A stretch of 64,000 bases of DNA, taken from NCBI RefSeq assembly GCF_017355985.1, contig NZ_JAFIQU010000018.1, positions 49,289-113,288 on the forward strand, written 5' to 3'. The notes under the pieces are model-generated. The model ran no database searches. It saw only the letters and a program-made list of their open reading frames with translations, and had not been told where the DNA came from. A program made the translations under genes and the position numbers. Shown here piece by piece: positions 31,372 to 40,796 of the stretch (the stretch's first letter is position 1; every line of letters begins with the position of its first letter). This DNA comes from Arenibaculum pallidiluteum (GTDB lineage Bacteria; Pseudomonadota; Alphaproteobacteria; Azospirillales; Azospirillaceae).

Positions 31372-34300
31372 ATGCATCTGCTGGCCGCCCAGGCGGGCGC
31401 GGTCCCCGAGGGCGAGGCTGTCGATCTCGGCCAGGATCCGGCCGAGATCGTGTTCCTGTCGGCGGCGGATACGGAGCTTGCCTGCCTTGCCGAGGCCATG
31501 GACCGCCTCGGACCCGGGGTGCCCACGCTGCGCCTCGCCTCGCTGCTGCAGCTCGGCCACAACCTGTCCGTCGACCTTTATGTGGAACGGGTGGTCGAGC
31601 AGGCGCGGCTGGTGATCCTGCGCGTGCTCGGCGGGGCCGGGTACTGGCCCTACGGGCTAGAGCAGGTGGCGGCCGCATGCCGGCGCCGGGGCATCGCGCT
31701 TGCCGTGCTGCCGGGCGACGACCAGCCGGATCCCGAGCTGTTCCGCCATGCGACCCTGCCGGCCGAGGCCGTGCACCGGCTGTGGCAGTACTGCGTGCAT
31801 GGCGGCGTCGGCAATGCGGTCGAGCTGCTGCGCTATGCCGCCTTCCTGCTGGGCGGCGCGCCGGAATGTCGCGAGCCAGCGCCGCTGCTGCGCGCAGGAG
31901 CCTACTGGCCGGGTGAGGACTCTCCGACGCTCGACGCTCTGCGCGCGCGCTGGACGGAGGGTCGGCCCCGGGCGGCCATCGTCTTCTACCGGGCGCTCGT
32001 CCAGGCGGGGAACACGGCAGCGGTCGACGCGCTGGTGCGTGCGCTCGACGCCGAGGGCATCGATGCGCTGCCGGTCTTCACCACAAGCCTTAAGGAGCCC
32101 CTGGCGGCCGGGATCGTGGCCGAGCTGCTGGCCGGCGCCGGCGTCGAGGTGGTGCTGAATGCCACGGCCTTCGCCGTCGGCCAGCCCGGTGCCGCGCGCA
32201 GCGCGACGCCCTTCGACGAGGCCGACTGCCCGGTGCTGCAGGTGGTCTTCTCGGGCGGGGACGAGGCGGCCTGGCAGCGCGGCAATGCGGGGCTGTCGTC
32301 CCGCGACATCTCCATGAACGTGGCCCTGCCGGAAGTCGACGGTCGCATCCTGTCGCGCGCCGTCAGCTTCAAGGCCGGCACCGAGCTCCACGCCCCGACG
32401 CAGAGCCGCATCCTGCGCTACCGCCCGGTGCCCGACCGGGTGCGCTTCGTCGCGCAGCTTGCCGCGAGCTGGGCGCGGCTGCGCCGCGCGCCGCCCGGGG
32501 AGCGGCGAGTCGCCCTGGTGCTGGCGAATTATCCGACCCGCGACGGGCGCCTCGCCAACGGCGTCGGGCTGGACACGCCGGCCGGCGTGGTGGAGGCGCT
32601 GCGCGCCATGGCCGGGGCGGGCTATGCGGTCGCGGGCCTACCGGCGGATTCGGCCGCGCTGATCGATGCGCTGTCGGCCGGGGTCACCAACGACCTGTCG
32701 GCGCTGGACCGGCGGCTCGTGCGCGAGACGTTCCCGCTGGAGGCCTACCGCGGGGTCCTGGACGGGCTGCCGGAGACCGCGCGGGCGGCCATGATGGAGC
32801 GCTGGGGCGACCCCGCAGCGGATCCCTTCTGCCGTGACGGCGCGTTCCGCCTGCCGGCGCTGCGTCTCGGCAACGTGGTCGTCGCGATCCAGCCCGCCCG
32901 CGGCTACGACCGCGACCCCGCGCGCAGCTATCACGATCCCGACCTGGTGCCGCCGCATGCCTATCTCGCCTTCTATACCTGGCTGCGCGAGGGCTTCGGG
33001 GCGCATGCGGTCGTGCATTTCGGCAAGCACGGGAACCTGGAATGGCTGCCTGGCAAGGCGCTGGCGCTGTCGGAGAGCTGCTTCCCCGAGCTGGCGCTGG
33101 GCCCGCTGCCCCACCTCTACCCCTTCATCGTCAACGACCCCGGCGAGGGCAGTCAAGCCAAGCGGCGCGCCCAGGCGGTCGTGATCGACCACCTGACGCC
33201 CCCGCTGACCCGGGCCGAGAGCTATGGGCCGCTGCGCGAGCTCGAGGCGCTGGTTGACGAGTACTACGAGGCGGCCTCGGTCGACCCGCGGCGCCTGATC
33301 CCGCTGCGCGAGCGCATCCTGGAGCTCTCGTCCGCGACGGGGCTCGACCGCGACTGCGGCATCGTCCGCGGCGAGGAGGCGGGCTCGGCCCTGGCAAAGC
33401 TCGACAACCACCTGTGCGAGCTCAAGGAGCTTCAGATCCGGGACGGGCTGCACGTCTTCGGCCAGGCACCCGCGGGGGCGCTGCTGGACGACCTGCTGGT
33501 CGCCATCGCGCGCCTGCCCCGGGGCCGGGGCGAGGGGGGCGACGCCTCGCTCCACAGGGCCATCGCGGCGGACCTGGATCTCGGCTTCGATCCCCTGGAC
33601 GCGGTCATGGCCGAGCCCTGGGCGGGCCCGCGCCCCGCTGTCCTCTCGGGCCCCGGGGCCTGGCGCAGCGCGGGCGACACCGTCGAGCGGATCGAACTTC
33701 TGGCGCGCGACCTCGTCGCGGGCGCACGGGCGGCCGAGCCGGGCTGGACGCGGACGCGGCAGGTTCTCGATTGGATCGAGGAGGCGCTGCGCCCGGCCGT
33801 CCGCGCCTGCGGGGATGCCGAGATCGACGGGCTGCTGCGCGGGCTCGCCGGCCGCTTCGTGCTACCGGGGCCTTCGGGCGCCCCGACGCGTGGCCGACCC
33901 GAGGTGCTGCCGACGGGGCGCAACTTCTATTCCGTCGACATCCGCGCCGTGCCGACGCCCACCGCTTGGCATCTCGGCTGGAAATCCGCCGCCCGCGTCG
34001 TCGAGCGCTACGTGCAGGAGCACGGCGATTGGCCGCGGCGGCTGGCGCTCTCGGCCTGGGGCACCGCCAACATGCGTACGGGGGGCGACGACATCGCCCA
34101 GGCGCTGGCCCTGATGGGCGTGCGCCCGACCTGGGACACGGGCACCGGCCGGGTCACGGGGTTCGAGATCCTGCCGGCCTCGGTCCTGGACCGGCCGCGG
34201 GTCGACGTGACGCTGCGCATCTCGGGCTTCTTCCGCGACGCCTTCCCGGCACAGGTCGAGCTGCTGGACGCCGCGGCACGGGCCGTGGCCGCCCTGGACG

Positions 34301-35106
34301 AGCCGGACGGGACCAACCCGCTGGCCGCCGCCTGGCGCGCGGACGCGGAACGGCTGGAGGCATCCGGCATAGAGCCGGCCGAGGCCACGCGGCGCGCGGG
34401 TTTCCGAATCTTCGGATCGAAGCCCGGCGCCTATGGCGCGGGGCTGCAGGCCCTGATCGACGAGCGCGGCTGGCAGACCGAGCGGGACTTGGCCGAGGCC
34501 TACCTGGCCTGGGGCGCCTATGCCTATGGGGCCGGCGCCGAGGGCCGGTCCGAGCGCGAGCTGTTCGAGCGGCGCCTCGGCGCGGTCGAGCTGGTGCTGC
34601 ACAACCAGGACAACCGCGAGCACGACCTGCTGGACAGCGACGACTACTACCAGTTCGAGGGCGGGCTGGCGGCGGCGGTGCGCACCCTGTCGGGCACCCA
34701 GCCCGCCATCTTCCACACGGACCATTCGCGCCCCGAGAGCCCGCGCGTGCGCACGCTTCAGGAGGAGATCGCGCGCGTCGTCCGCGCCCGCGTCGTGAAT
34801 CCCAAGTGGATCCGCGGCGTGATGCGCCACGGCTACAAGGGCGCCTTCGAGATGGCGGCGACGGTCGACTATCTCTTCGCCTTCGCGGCGACGGCGCGCT
34901 GCGTGGGCGACCACCATTTCGACGCCGTGTACGATGCCTATCTCGGCGACGAGGCGGTGCGGGGCTGGATCGGAGAGGTCAACCCGGCCGCCCTGCGCGA
35001 GATGGCGGAAAGGCTGCGCGAGGCGCTGGACCGCGGCCTGTGGCGGCCGCGCTCGAACCGCGCGCATCAGGAACTGGAACGGCTGGCCAGGGGGGAGACG
35101 GCGTGA
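31372..35106 (+). CDS. cobN: CobN, large subunit of late-insertion cobaltochelatase
   Basis: At 1244 residues this is a full-length CobN, homologous to the magnesium chelatase H subunit. It binds hydrogenobyrinic acid a,c-diamide and receives Co2+ with help from the AAA+ partners CobS and CobT, which are absent from the window. Typical blocks include LRVLGGAGYWPYGLEQV early on, VVHFGKHGNLEWLPGKALALS near residue 560, the GTANMRTGGDDIAQALALMGVRPTW region near residue 900, and HNQDNREHDLLDSDDYYQFEGGLAAAV near residue 1080. No frameshift is visible. The reading frame starts one base after the cobW stop and overlaps cobO by four bases. Confidence 0.97.
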   Translation: MHLLAAQAGAVPEGEAVDLGQDPAEIVFLSAADTELACLAEAMDRLGPGVPTLRLASLLQLGHNLSVDLYVERVVEQARLVILRVLGGAGYWPYGLEQVAAACRRRGIALAVLPGDDQPDPELFRHATLPAEAVHRLWQYCVHGGVGNAVELLRYAAFLLGGAPECREPAPLLRAGAYWPGEDSPTLDALRARWTEGRPRAAIVFYRALVQAGNTAAVDALVRALDAEGIDALPVFTTSLKEPLAAGIVAELLAGAGVEVVLNATAFAVGQPGAARSATPFDEADCPVLQVVFSGGDEAAWQRGNAGLSSRDISMNVALPEVDGRILSRAVSFKAGTELHAPTQSRILRYRPVPDRVRFVAQLAASWARLRRAPPGERRVALVLANYPTRDGRLANGVGLDTPAGVVEALRAMAGAGYAVAGLPADSAALIDALSAGVTNDLSALDRRLVRETFPLEAYRGVLDGLPETARAAMMERWGDPAADPFCRDGAFRLPALRLGNVVVAIQPARGYDRDPARSYHDPDLVPPHAYLAFYTWLREGFGAHAVVHFGKHGNLEWLPGKALALSESCFPELALGPLPHLYPFIVNDPGEGSQAKRRAQAVVIDHLTPPLTRAESYGPLRELEALVDEYYEAASVDPRRLIPLRERILELSSATGLDRDCGIVRGEEAGSALAKLDNHLCELKELQIRDGLHVFGQAPAGALLDDLLVAIARLPRGRGEGGDASLHRAIAADLDLGFDPLDAVMAEPWAGPRPAVLSGPGAWRSAGDTVERIELLARDLVAGARAAEPGWTRTRQVLDWIEEALRPAVRACGDAEIDGLLRGLAGRFVLPGPSGAPTRGRPEVLPTGRNFYSVDIRAVPTPTAWHLGWKSAARVVERYVQEHGDWPRRLALSAWGTANMRTGGDDIAQALALMGVRPTWDTGTGRVTGFEILPASVLDRPRVDVTLRISGFFRDAFPAQVELLDAAARAVAALDEPDGTNPLAAAWRADAERLEASGIEPAEATRRAGFRIFGSKPGAYGAGLQALIDERGWQTERDLAEAYLAWGAYAYGAGAEGRSERELFERRLGAVELVLHNQDNREHDLLDSDDYYQFEGGLAAAVRTLSGTQPAIFHTDHSRPESPRVRTLQEEIARVVRARVVNPKWIRGVMRHGYKGAFEMAATVDYLFAFAATARCVGDHHFDAVYDAYLGDEAVRGWIGEVNPAALREMAERLREALDRGLWRPRSNRAHQELERLARGETA

Positions 35107-35726
35107 AGACCGAAGGCATGACAGAGGACGAGATCAACGCCCGACACGCCGAGAAGATGGCGAAGAAGAAGGCGGCGCGCGACCGGATGCTGGCCACCAA
35201 GACCATCGAGAAGGGCCTGCTGATCGTCCATACCGGCAAGGGCAAGGGGAAGTCCACGGCCGCCTTCGGCATGGTGATGCGCGCCATCGGCCACGGCATG
35301 CGGGTCGGCATCGTGCAGTTCGTGAAGGGCAAGTGGGAGACCGGCGAGCGCGCGGTGCTCGAGCGCTTCGCCGACCAGGTGACGATCCGCACCATGGGCG
35401 AGGGCTTCACCTGGGAGACCCAGGACCGCGCCCGCGACATCGCCGCCGCCCGCGCCGCCTGGGAGGAGGCCAGGGCGCTGATCGCCGATCCCGCGCACCG
35501 CATGGTGATGCTGGACGAGCTGAACATCGTCCTGCGCTACGACTACCTGCCATTGGACGAGGTGCTGCAGACGCTGCGCGACAGGCCCGCTGGCAAGCAC
35601 GTGATCGTCACCGGCCGCAACGCCAAGGACGAGCTGATCGAGATCGCGGACCTCGTTACGGAGATGGAGATGGTCAAGCATCCCTTCCGGGACGGCGTGA
35701 AGGCCCAGGCCGGCATCGAGTTCTGA
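35103..35726 (+). CDS. cobO: Cob(I)yrinic acid a,c-diamide adenosyltransferase, CobO/CobA type
   Basis: The 207-residue enzyme attaches the 5'-deoxyadenosyl ligand to reduced corrinoids using ATP. The P-loop-like GKGKGKST is at residues 45-52, and VKGKWETGERAVLERF, FTWETQDRARDIAAARAAWE and MVMLDELNIVLRYDYLP are the standard family blocks. The N terminus is Lys-rich and starts with GTG 35103, overlapping the cobN stop; an ATG five codons later is an alternative start. The protein is of the CobO/BtuR class, not PduO. A thioredoxin-like gene follows after 24 bp. Confidence 0.96.
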   Translation: MKTEGMTEDEINARHAEKMAKKKAARDRMLATKTIEKGLLIVHTGKGKGKSTAAFGMVMRAIGHGMRVGIVQFVKGKWETGERAVLERFADQVTIRTMGEGFTWETQDRARDIAAARAAWEEARALIADPAHRMVMLDELNIVLRYDYLPLDEVLQTLRDRPAGKHVIVTGRNAKDELIEIADLVTEMEMVKHPFRDGVKAQAGIEF

Positions 35727-35750
35727 CCGGGCCCCGTTGCGGAGTGCATC

Positions 35751-36176
35751 ATGGCGGACAGCGCCGTTCCCGACTTCTTCGAGCGCTTTCCCATGCGGCG
35801 CGTCGACAGCGCAGGGCTGGACGGTACGTTGGCTGAGCCCATCGACGGGCCAGGGGCGGATCAGGGAAGGGCCGGGCCGGGCGCCGAGCCCCTGTCGATC
35901 CTGTTCCTGTGGGGACGGAACTGCCCCAACTGCGACATCGCAAAGCGGGCGATCCTGGCCGCGGCGGACCGGTTCCGCTGGCCCGGGGTCCGCTGGCTGC
36001 ACGACAACGTCTACGAGGATTTCGACATGGCCACGCGCTTCGGCCTGCACGGGATCCCAGCCTTCCTGCTGTTCCGCGGCAGGAAGCCGCTGGGCCGGAT
36101 CGTGAGCTGGCCCGGCGCCGACGAGTTCGCTGGCGCGGTCGAGCGGCAGATCGCGGCCGCCGGAGGGGCGCCGTGA
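35751..36176 (+). CDS. Thioredoxin-like protein inside the cob operon
   Basis: The 141-residue protein has a thioredoxin fold over about residues 46-137 with the redox motif WGRNCPNC (Cys 58 and 61) in place of the usual WCGPC, and the cis-Pro in HGIPAFLLF. It lacks a signal peptide, so it should act in the cytoplasm. The N-terminal 45 residues are low complexity. Its stop overlaps the cobQ start by four bases, so it is an integral member of the operon. A role could be to reduce a corrinoid-pathway enzyme or a metal-binding Cys cluster, such as that of CobW or CbiX, or to assist Co(II) to Co(I) reduction before CobO. None of this is established. Confidence 0.85.
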   Translation: MADSAVPDFFERFPMRRVDSAGLDGTLAEPIDGPGADQGRAGPGAEPLSILFLWGRNCPNCDIAKRAILAAADRFRWPGVRWLHDNVYEDFDMATRFGLHGIPAFLLFRGRKPLGRIVSWPGADEFAGAVERQIAAAGGAP

Positions 36177-37636
36177 CCCGCGCGCTGATGGTGATGGGCA
36201 CCGGCTCGGACGTCGGCAAGTCGCTGCTGGTGGCCGGGCTGTGCCGGGCCTTCGCCCGCCGCGGCCTGCGGGTGCGGCCGTTCAAGCCGCAGAACATGTC
36301 GAACAACGCGGCGGTGGTCCCGGGCGGCGGCGAGATCGGCCGCGCCCAGGCGCTGCAGGCCCGCGCCTGCGGCGTCGCGCCCACGGTCCACATGAACCCG
36401 GTCCTGCTGAAGCCGCAGACCGAGACCGGTGCGCAGGTGATCCTGCGCGGCGCCGTCCTGGGCGCCATGCGGGCGCGCGAGTACCAGCAGCGCCGCGGCA
36501 CGCTGATGCCCGCGGTTCTGGAGAGCTTCCGCCAGCTCGCGGCCGAGGCCGACCTGGTGATCGTCGAAGGCGCCGGCAGCGCGTCCGAGGTGAACCTGCG
36601 CGCGGGCGACATCGCCAATATGGGCTTCGCCGAGGCTGCCGATCTCCCGGTGGTGCTGGTCGGGGACATCGACCGGGGCGGGGTGATCGCGGCGGTGGTC
36701 GGTACCTGCGCCGTCCTGCCGCCCGCGGAGCGCGCCCGCATCCGCGGCTTCGTGATCAACAAGTTCCGGGGCGATCCCAGCCTGTTCGACGACGGGCTGG
36801 CGGCGGTTGTCCGTCATACCGGCCTCGCCGCGCTGGGCGTCGTCCCCTGGTTCGCCGCCGCCGCGCGCCTGCCCGCCGAAGACGCGCTGGCCCTGCCGGG
36901 GATCGCCGAGCGGCCCGGCGCCGCGATCCGCGTCGCGGTGCCCATGCTGGCGCGCATCGCGAACTTCGACGACCTGGACCCGCTGCGCCTGGAGCCCGAC
37001 GTCTCGGTCCGGATGGTGCCGCCGGGATCGGCCCTGCCGGGGGATGCCGACCTGGTGGTGCTCCCGGGCTCGAAATCGACCATCGCCGATCTCGCCTTCC
37101 TGCGCGCGCAGGGCTGGGACATCGACCTGGAGGCGCACCGGCGCCGGGGCGGCTGGATTCTGGGGCTCTGCGGCGGGTTCCAGATGCTGGGGCAGCGCCT
37201 GGACGACCCCGAGGGGACGGAGGGACCGTCCGGAAGCGTCGCCGGCCTCGGTCTCCTGAAAGTCGACACGGTCCTGCACGGGGCCAAGACGCTGTCCGAG
37301 GTCTCGGGGACCCATCCCGCGACCGGGACCCCGGTGCGCGGCTACGAGATGCATATCGGGAGGACGCGGGGCCCCGGCCTCGCCCGCCCGCTGCTGGACC
37401 TCGACGGCCGGCCGGAGGGGGCGGTCTCGGTCTGCGGCCGGGTGATGGGAACCTATGTCCACGGAATCTTCGCCGAGGACCGCTTCCGCGCCGCCTTCCT
37501 ATCGGCGATCCGCGTCCGCGGCGAGAGCGGGCTCGCCTACGAGGCCGAGGTGGAAGCCGTGCTGGACGAACTGGCGGATCATCTGGCCGGACACCTGGAC
37601 CTCGACCGGCTGCTGGCCCTTGCGGCCGAGGTCTGA
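36173..37636 (+). CDS. cobQ: Cobyric acid synthase
   Basis: The 487-residue CobQ amidates four side chains (b, d, e and g) of adenosylcobyrinic a,c-diamide with glutamine and ATP. The N-terminal synthetase domain begins [12 protein letters not shown] (P-loop near 9-17), followed by [14 protein letters not shown] and [12 protein letters not shown]. The glutaminase domain has [19 protein letters not shown], the nucleophile Cys in [11 protein letters not shown], and the catalytic His in GTYVHGIF. The start is GTG 36173, overlapping the thioredoxin-like stop. It ends the plus-strand operon; the GFA-protein gene follows on the same strand after 48 bp but is unlikely to be part of the pathway. Confidence 0.97.
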   Translation: MTRALMVMGTGSDVGKSLLVAGLCRAFARRGLRVRPFKPQNMSNNAAVVPGGGEIGRAQALQARACGVAPTVHMNPVLLKPQTETGAQVILRGAVLGAMRAREYQQRRGTLMPAVLESFRQLAAEADLVIVEGAGSASEVNLRAGDIANMGFAEAADLPVVLVGDIDRGGVIAAVVGTCAVLPPAERARIRGFVINKFRGDPSLFDDGLAAVVRHTGLAALGVVPWFAAAARLPAEDALALPGIAERPGAAIRVAVPMLARIANFDDLDPLRLEPDVSVRMVPPGSALPGDADLVVLPGSKSTIADLAFLRAQGWDIDLEAHRRRGGWILGLCGGFQMLGQRLDDPEGTEGPSGSVAGLGLLKVDTVLHGAKTLSEVSGTHPATGTPVRGYEMHIGRTRGPGLARPLLDLDGRPEGAVSVCGRVMGTYVHGIFAEDRFRAAFLSAIRVRGESGLAYEAEVEAVLDELADHLAGHLDLDRLLALAAEV

Positions 37637-37684
37637 TGCCGGATGCGACCTGGATTCTTGCGGTACTAACTGACGGGGTTGGGT

Positions 37685-38035
37685 ATGTCTTTCGAAGGAA
37701 GCTGCCACTGCGGTGCGGTGACTTTTACGGTCGAAGCGGATCTGCCGGGTGGCGCAATAAGCTGCAACTGTTCCCACTGCCGTCGTAAGGGTTTCCTCCT
37801 GGCGTTCTTCCCGGCCTCGGCCGTGATCGTGAATTCCGGTGAGGATGCTCTTCTGAGCTACAGGTTCAATACCCACAGGCTGAACCACCGATTCTGCCAG
37901 ACCTGCGGCGTCCAGCCCTTCGCCGAAGGGAATGCGCCCGATGGATCGAGCACCCGGGCGGTCAATCTGCGCTGCGTGCCTGCGGTCGACCTTGCCAGGT
38001 TGCAAGTCCAGGAGTTCGACGGCGCCGCGGTCTGA
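37685..38035 (+). CDS. GFA-family protein (glutathione-dependent formaldehyde-activating fold)
   Basis: The 116-residue protein has the GFA zinc-ribbon-like pattern: GSCHCGAVTF near the start, CNCSHCRRKG at about residues 28-37, and FCQTCGVQPF at about residues 71-80. These Cys residues bind two zinc ions in the family. Despite the name, most GFA proteins are not proven to act on formaldehyde-glutathione, and the substrate of this one is unknown. ATG 37685 is used; a TTG two codons upstream is also possible. It lies 48 bp after cobQ and ends before a strong bidirectional hairpin. Confidence 0.88.
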   Translation: MSFEGSCHCGAVTFTVEADLPGGAISCNCSHCRRKGFLLAFFPASAVIVNSGEDALLSYRFNTHRLNHRFCQTCGVQPFAEGNAPDGSSTRAVNLRCVPAVDLARLQVQEFDGAAV

Positions 38036-38088
38036 GCCGACGCCGCATCGCGGGCGATGGCGTTGCGGTCCGGCCCGCGAGGAGGCCT

Positions 38089-38123
38089 GCAGGAGGGGCG
38101 GCGCCTCGCGCCGCCCCTCCTGC
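38089..38123. terminator. 16-bp perfect hairpin between GFA and chemoreceptor genes
   Basis: A perfect 16-bp GC-rich stem (38089-38104 with 38108-38123) with a three-base loop lies between the convergent GFA-protein and chemoreceptor genes, 28 bases before the latter's stop. It is the strongest dyad in the window. There is no T-run. It probably terminates the cob operon read-through and the chemoreceptor transcript. Confidence 0.8.
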
Positions 38124-38151
38124 GAGGCGTAAGCCGTGAGGCCGTTGAAGA

Positions 38152-40215
38152 TCAGGCCCGCTGGACGGCCGCCAGGAAGGCATCGACCTCGATGGTCAGG
38201 GCCTTCGAGCGTTCCGAGACGCTGCCGGCGGCGGCCAGCACGTCCGAGGCGGCATCGCCGGTCTCCGCAGCCGCGGCACGGAAGCCGCCCACGGTGTCGC
38301 TGACCTCGCGCGATCCGCGCGCGGCCTGCTGGATATTGCGGACGATCTCCTCGGTGGCCGCGCTCTGCTCCTCGATCGCGGCGGCGATGGCGGCGGCGAT
38401 CCGGCTGACCCGGGTGATGGTCTCGCCGATCCCCTGCATCGACCCGACGGTCTGCTCGGTCACCGCGCGGATCTCTCCGACCTGGGCGACGATGTCCTCG
38501 GTGGCTTGCGCCGTCTGGTTGGCAAGGTTCTTCACCTCGGACGCGACGACGGCGAAGCCCTTGCCGGCCTCACCGGCACGGGCCGCCTCGATGGTGGCGT
38601 TCAGCGCCAGCAGATTGGTCTGCCCGGCGATGGACTGGATCAGCGTCACCACGTCGCCGATCTTCTGCGCGCCTTGGGCCAGCGCCTCGACCGTCACGTT
38701 GGTGCGCTCGACATCCGCAACGGCCTCGCCGGCGATCCGCGCGGATTCGTCGACCTGCCGGCCGATGTCGCGGATCGACGCCGACAGGTGCTCGGTCGTG
38801 GCTGCGACCGTCTGCACGTTGCCCGAGGACCGCTCCGCCGTCGCGGCGACCGATCCCGCCTGGCCATTGGTGCGCTCGGCGATGGCGGACAGCGCCTCGG
38901 CCGTCGTCCTCAGCCGGAGGGCGGAGGCCGCCAGCTCGCCGGACAGCCCGCCGGCCTTGATCTCGAAGTCCTTCTGCAGGGCTGCGAGCGTGGCCACGCG
39001 CTCCTCGCGCGCCCGCCACTCCTCCTTCTGGGCGAGGTCGAGCTCGCGCGCCCGGACGAGCCCCGCCTTGAAGATGTCGACCGCCCGCGCCATGGCTCCC
39101 GTTTCGTCCTGCCGGTCGAGCGCCGGGATCGGCGTCTCCAGGTCGCCCTCGGCCAAGCGCGTCATCGCCGCGCTCATCGCGGTCAGCGGCCGGGCGAGGC
39201 CGGTCCCGATGCCCCAGGCCACCGCCATGCCGACGGCCACGCAGCCCAGCCCGACCAGCGCCGCCAGCAGGCTCTGTCGGTTGGCATCGGCCAGGATGCT
39301 GGCCTCGGGCACAGCCACCATGAAGGACCATACGGTGCCGGTGTCCCCGAAGCGGATCGGCGACACCCTGAGGTAATGGGCCCGGCCGGCGAGCGGCACT
39401 TCGCCCTCGTAGACACGGCCTTCGGCCGCAGCCCTTCTTGCGGGCTCGGGCAGATCCTCGGCGGGCTGCGACAGGCGCCCGGTGTCGGGATGCGCGACGT
39501 ACCGGCCGGATGCCGACAGCACGGCGACATAGCCGTCGCCGTAAGGCTTGGCCGAGCGCACGATGTCGGTCAGGCCCGAGAGCGACAGGTCGATGCCGGC
39601 GACGCCGAGCACGCGCGACCCCTCGAGCACCGGCACGGCGGCGCTGGTCATCAACTGCCTGGTCACGTCGTCGAGATAGGGCTCGGTCACCACCGCCTTC
39701 CGCGCGCTGGCGGCGGCCTTGTAGTATTCCTTCTCCTGGACCTCCTCGTAGCTCACGCCCTCGCTGTCGTCGGCGCGCGGTCCAGTGTCGGAGGGCAGCC
39801 AGAGCAGGCTCATGCGCCCGGTTGCGGGCAGGCCCAGGATCTCGCCGTCGCGGTCCAGGAATTCCCCGTCGCGCCCGTCGAAGCCGCCATCGGCCATGTC
39901 GATCCACACGCCGGCATAGGCATGGTCCCCGGCAAGCCCCGCCAGATAGCGGTTCACGACCGCGCGGCGCGGTGCCTCGGTGCTGCGCTCGACGGACACC
40001 AGCGCCGCGATTCCGCGGGCGGCCTCCACCGCGGTGGTGATGTCGGACGCGACCCGGGCGGCCTCGTGCTCGGCGATCTCGGCGACCAGCGCGATGGCGG
40101 AAACTTGCGCCGCCCCGCGCGACAGCCACAGCGACACGCCCGTGAACGCCGCAGTTCCAACCACCAGCACCGCCGCGATCCCCGCGACGATTTTCGTGCG
40201 CAACCGAAACTTCAT
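38152..40215 (-). CDS. Methyl-accepting chemotaxis protein with double-Cache ligand domain
   Basis: The 687-residue transmembrane chemoreceptor has an N-terminal membrane helix (about 10-32), a large periplasmic domain of the dCache type (about 35-300, with [31 protein letters not shown] and [14 protein letters not shown]), and a second membrane helix near residues 310-335. HAMP ([23 protein letters not shown]) and a signalling domain with the hairpin tip [37 protein letters not shown] follow. dCache domains of this pattern often bind amino acids or amines. ATG 40215 (MKFRLRTKI) has GGGGATGGG just upstream; a longer frame without likeness extends 25 codons further. No che genes are adjacent. 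Confidence 0.95.
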   Translation of the reverse strand: MKFRLRTKIVAGIAAVLVVGTAAFTGVSLWLSRGAAQVSAIALVAEIAEHEAARVASDITTAVEAARGIAALVSVERSTEAPRRAVVNRYLAGLAGDHAYAGVWIDMADGGFDGRDGEFLDRDGEILGLPATGRMSLLWLPSDTGPRADDSEGVSYEEVQEKEYYKAAASARKAVVTEPYLDDVTRQLMTSAAVPVLEGSRVLGVAGIDLSLSGLTDIVRSAKPYGDGYVAVLSASGRYVAHPDTGRLSQPAEDLPEPARRAAAEGRVYEGEVPLAGRAHYLRVSPIRFGDTGTVWSFMVAVPEASILADANRQSLLAALVGLGCVAVGMAVAWGIGTGLARPLTAMSAAMTRLAEGDLETPIPALDRQDETGAMARAVDIFKAGLVRARELDLAQKEEWRAREERVATLAALQKDFEIKAGGLSGELAASALRLRTTAEALSAIAERTNGQAGSVAATAERSSGNVQTVAATTEHLSASIRDIGRQVDESARIAGEAVADVERTNVTVEALAQGAQKIGDVVTLIQSIAGQTNLLALNATIEAARAGEAGKGFAVVASEVKNLANQTAQATEDIVAQVGEIRAVTEQTVGSMQGIGETITRVSRIAAAIAAAIEEQSAATEEIVRNIQQAARGSREVSDTVGGFRAAAAETGDAASDVLAAAGSVSERSKALTIEVDAFLAAVQRA

Positions 40216-40570
40216 CCCATCCCCACAGCGACGCGACCGAGCGATCGGGGGAGATCCGCAGCATCGGCATCGCCCCCGTCCGGAAGGCAATGAAGGGGAT
40301 ACCCGTAAAGGTTCGTTAAAATCCGGAGGGCGTCGGGAAAATCAGCATCGCGGCATGTCCGGTGCGGGGGCAGCCCGATCGCGTACCGGCAACTGCCTCG
40401 AGCGCAGGTGTTGCGGATATACCGCAAGATGGCCGAAGGGTCGCCGGGATCGAGCCTTGCCTCTTGATACCTCTGCCCGTTCCATGCGGCCATGCGCGCC
40501 CGGTGTGGCCGAACGCACAGCCGCGGGGCGTGTGGGCCGCTAGTCTCAGCGTGCAGCCGAGGAGGTTCAC
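40216..40570. other. Intergenic region between chemoreceptor and small-protein genes
   Basis: About 355 bases between divergent genes. The 40290-40330 part is AT-rich for this genome and may hold the chemoreceptor promoter. The only clear signal is GAGGAGG (40558-40564) ahead of ATG 40571. Open frames on both strands here lack family likeness and ribosome sites. Confidence 0.5.
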
Positions 40571-40777
40571 ATGGCCCGCCAGAACGATTTTCCCTGCCCC
40601 GCCACGCTGTTCACGGCGGAGGTCAACCTGGACCTGCTCGGCATCGAGTTCATCGACACGCGCGGGGTCGACCTGACGCTCGAGGAATCGGCGGCCGCGC
40701 TGGGCGCGGCCATGGCGCTGGGGCAGGTCGTCGCGCGGCATTGCGAGCTGCGCAGGGCCCGGCGCGGGGCGACCTGA
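40571..40777 (+). CDS. Small protein of unknown function
   Basis: The 68-residue protein has no signal peptide or membrane segment. It reads as a beta strand pair (TLFTAEVNLDLLGIEFIDTRGVDLTLEES) followed by an Ala/Leu-rich helix with a basic end (HCELRRARRG). The ribosome site GAGGAGG, six bases before the ATG, is strong, which is the main reason for calling it. I do not recognise the family. It converges with the class V aminotransferase gene, whose stop is 19 bases downstream. Confidence 0.55.
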   Translation: MARQNDFPCPATLFTAEVNLDLLGIEFIDTRGVDLTLEESAAALGAAMALGQVVARHCELRRARRGAT

Positions 40778-40796
40778 CGGAGGCGGCTCCCGCCTC

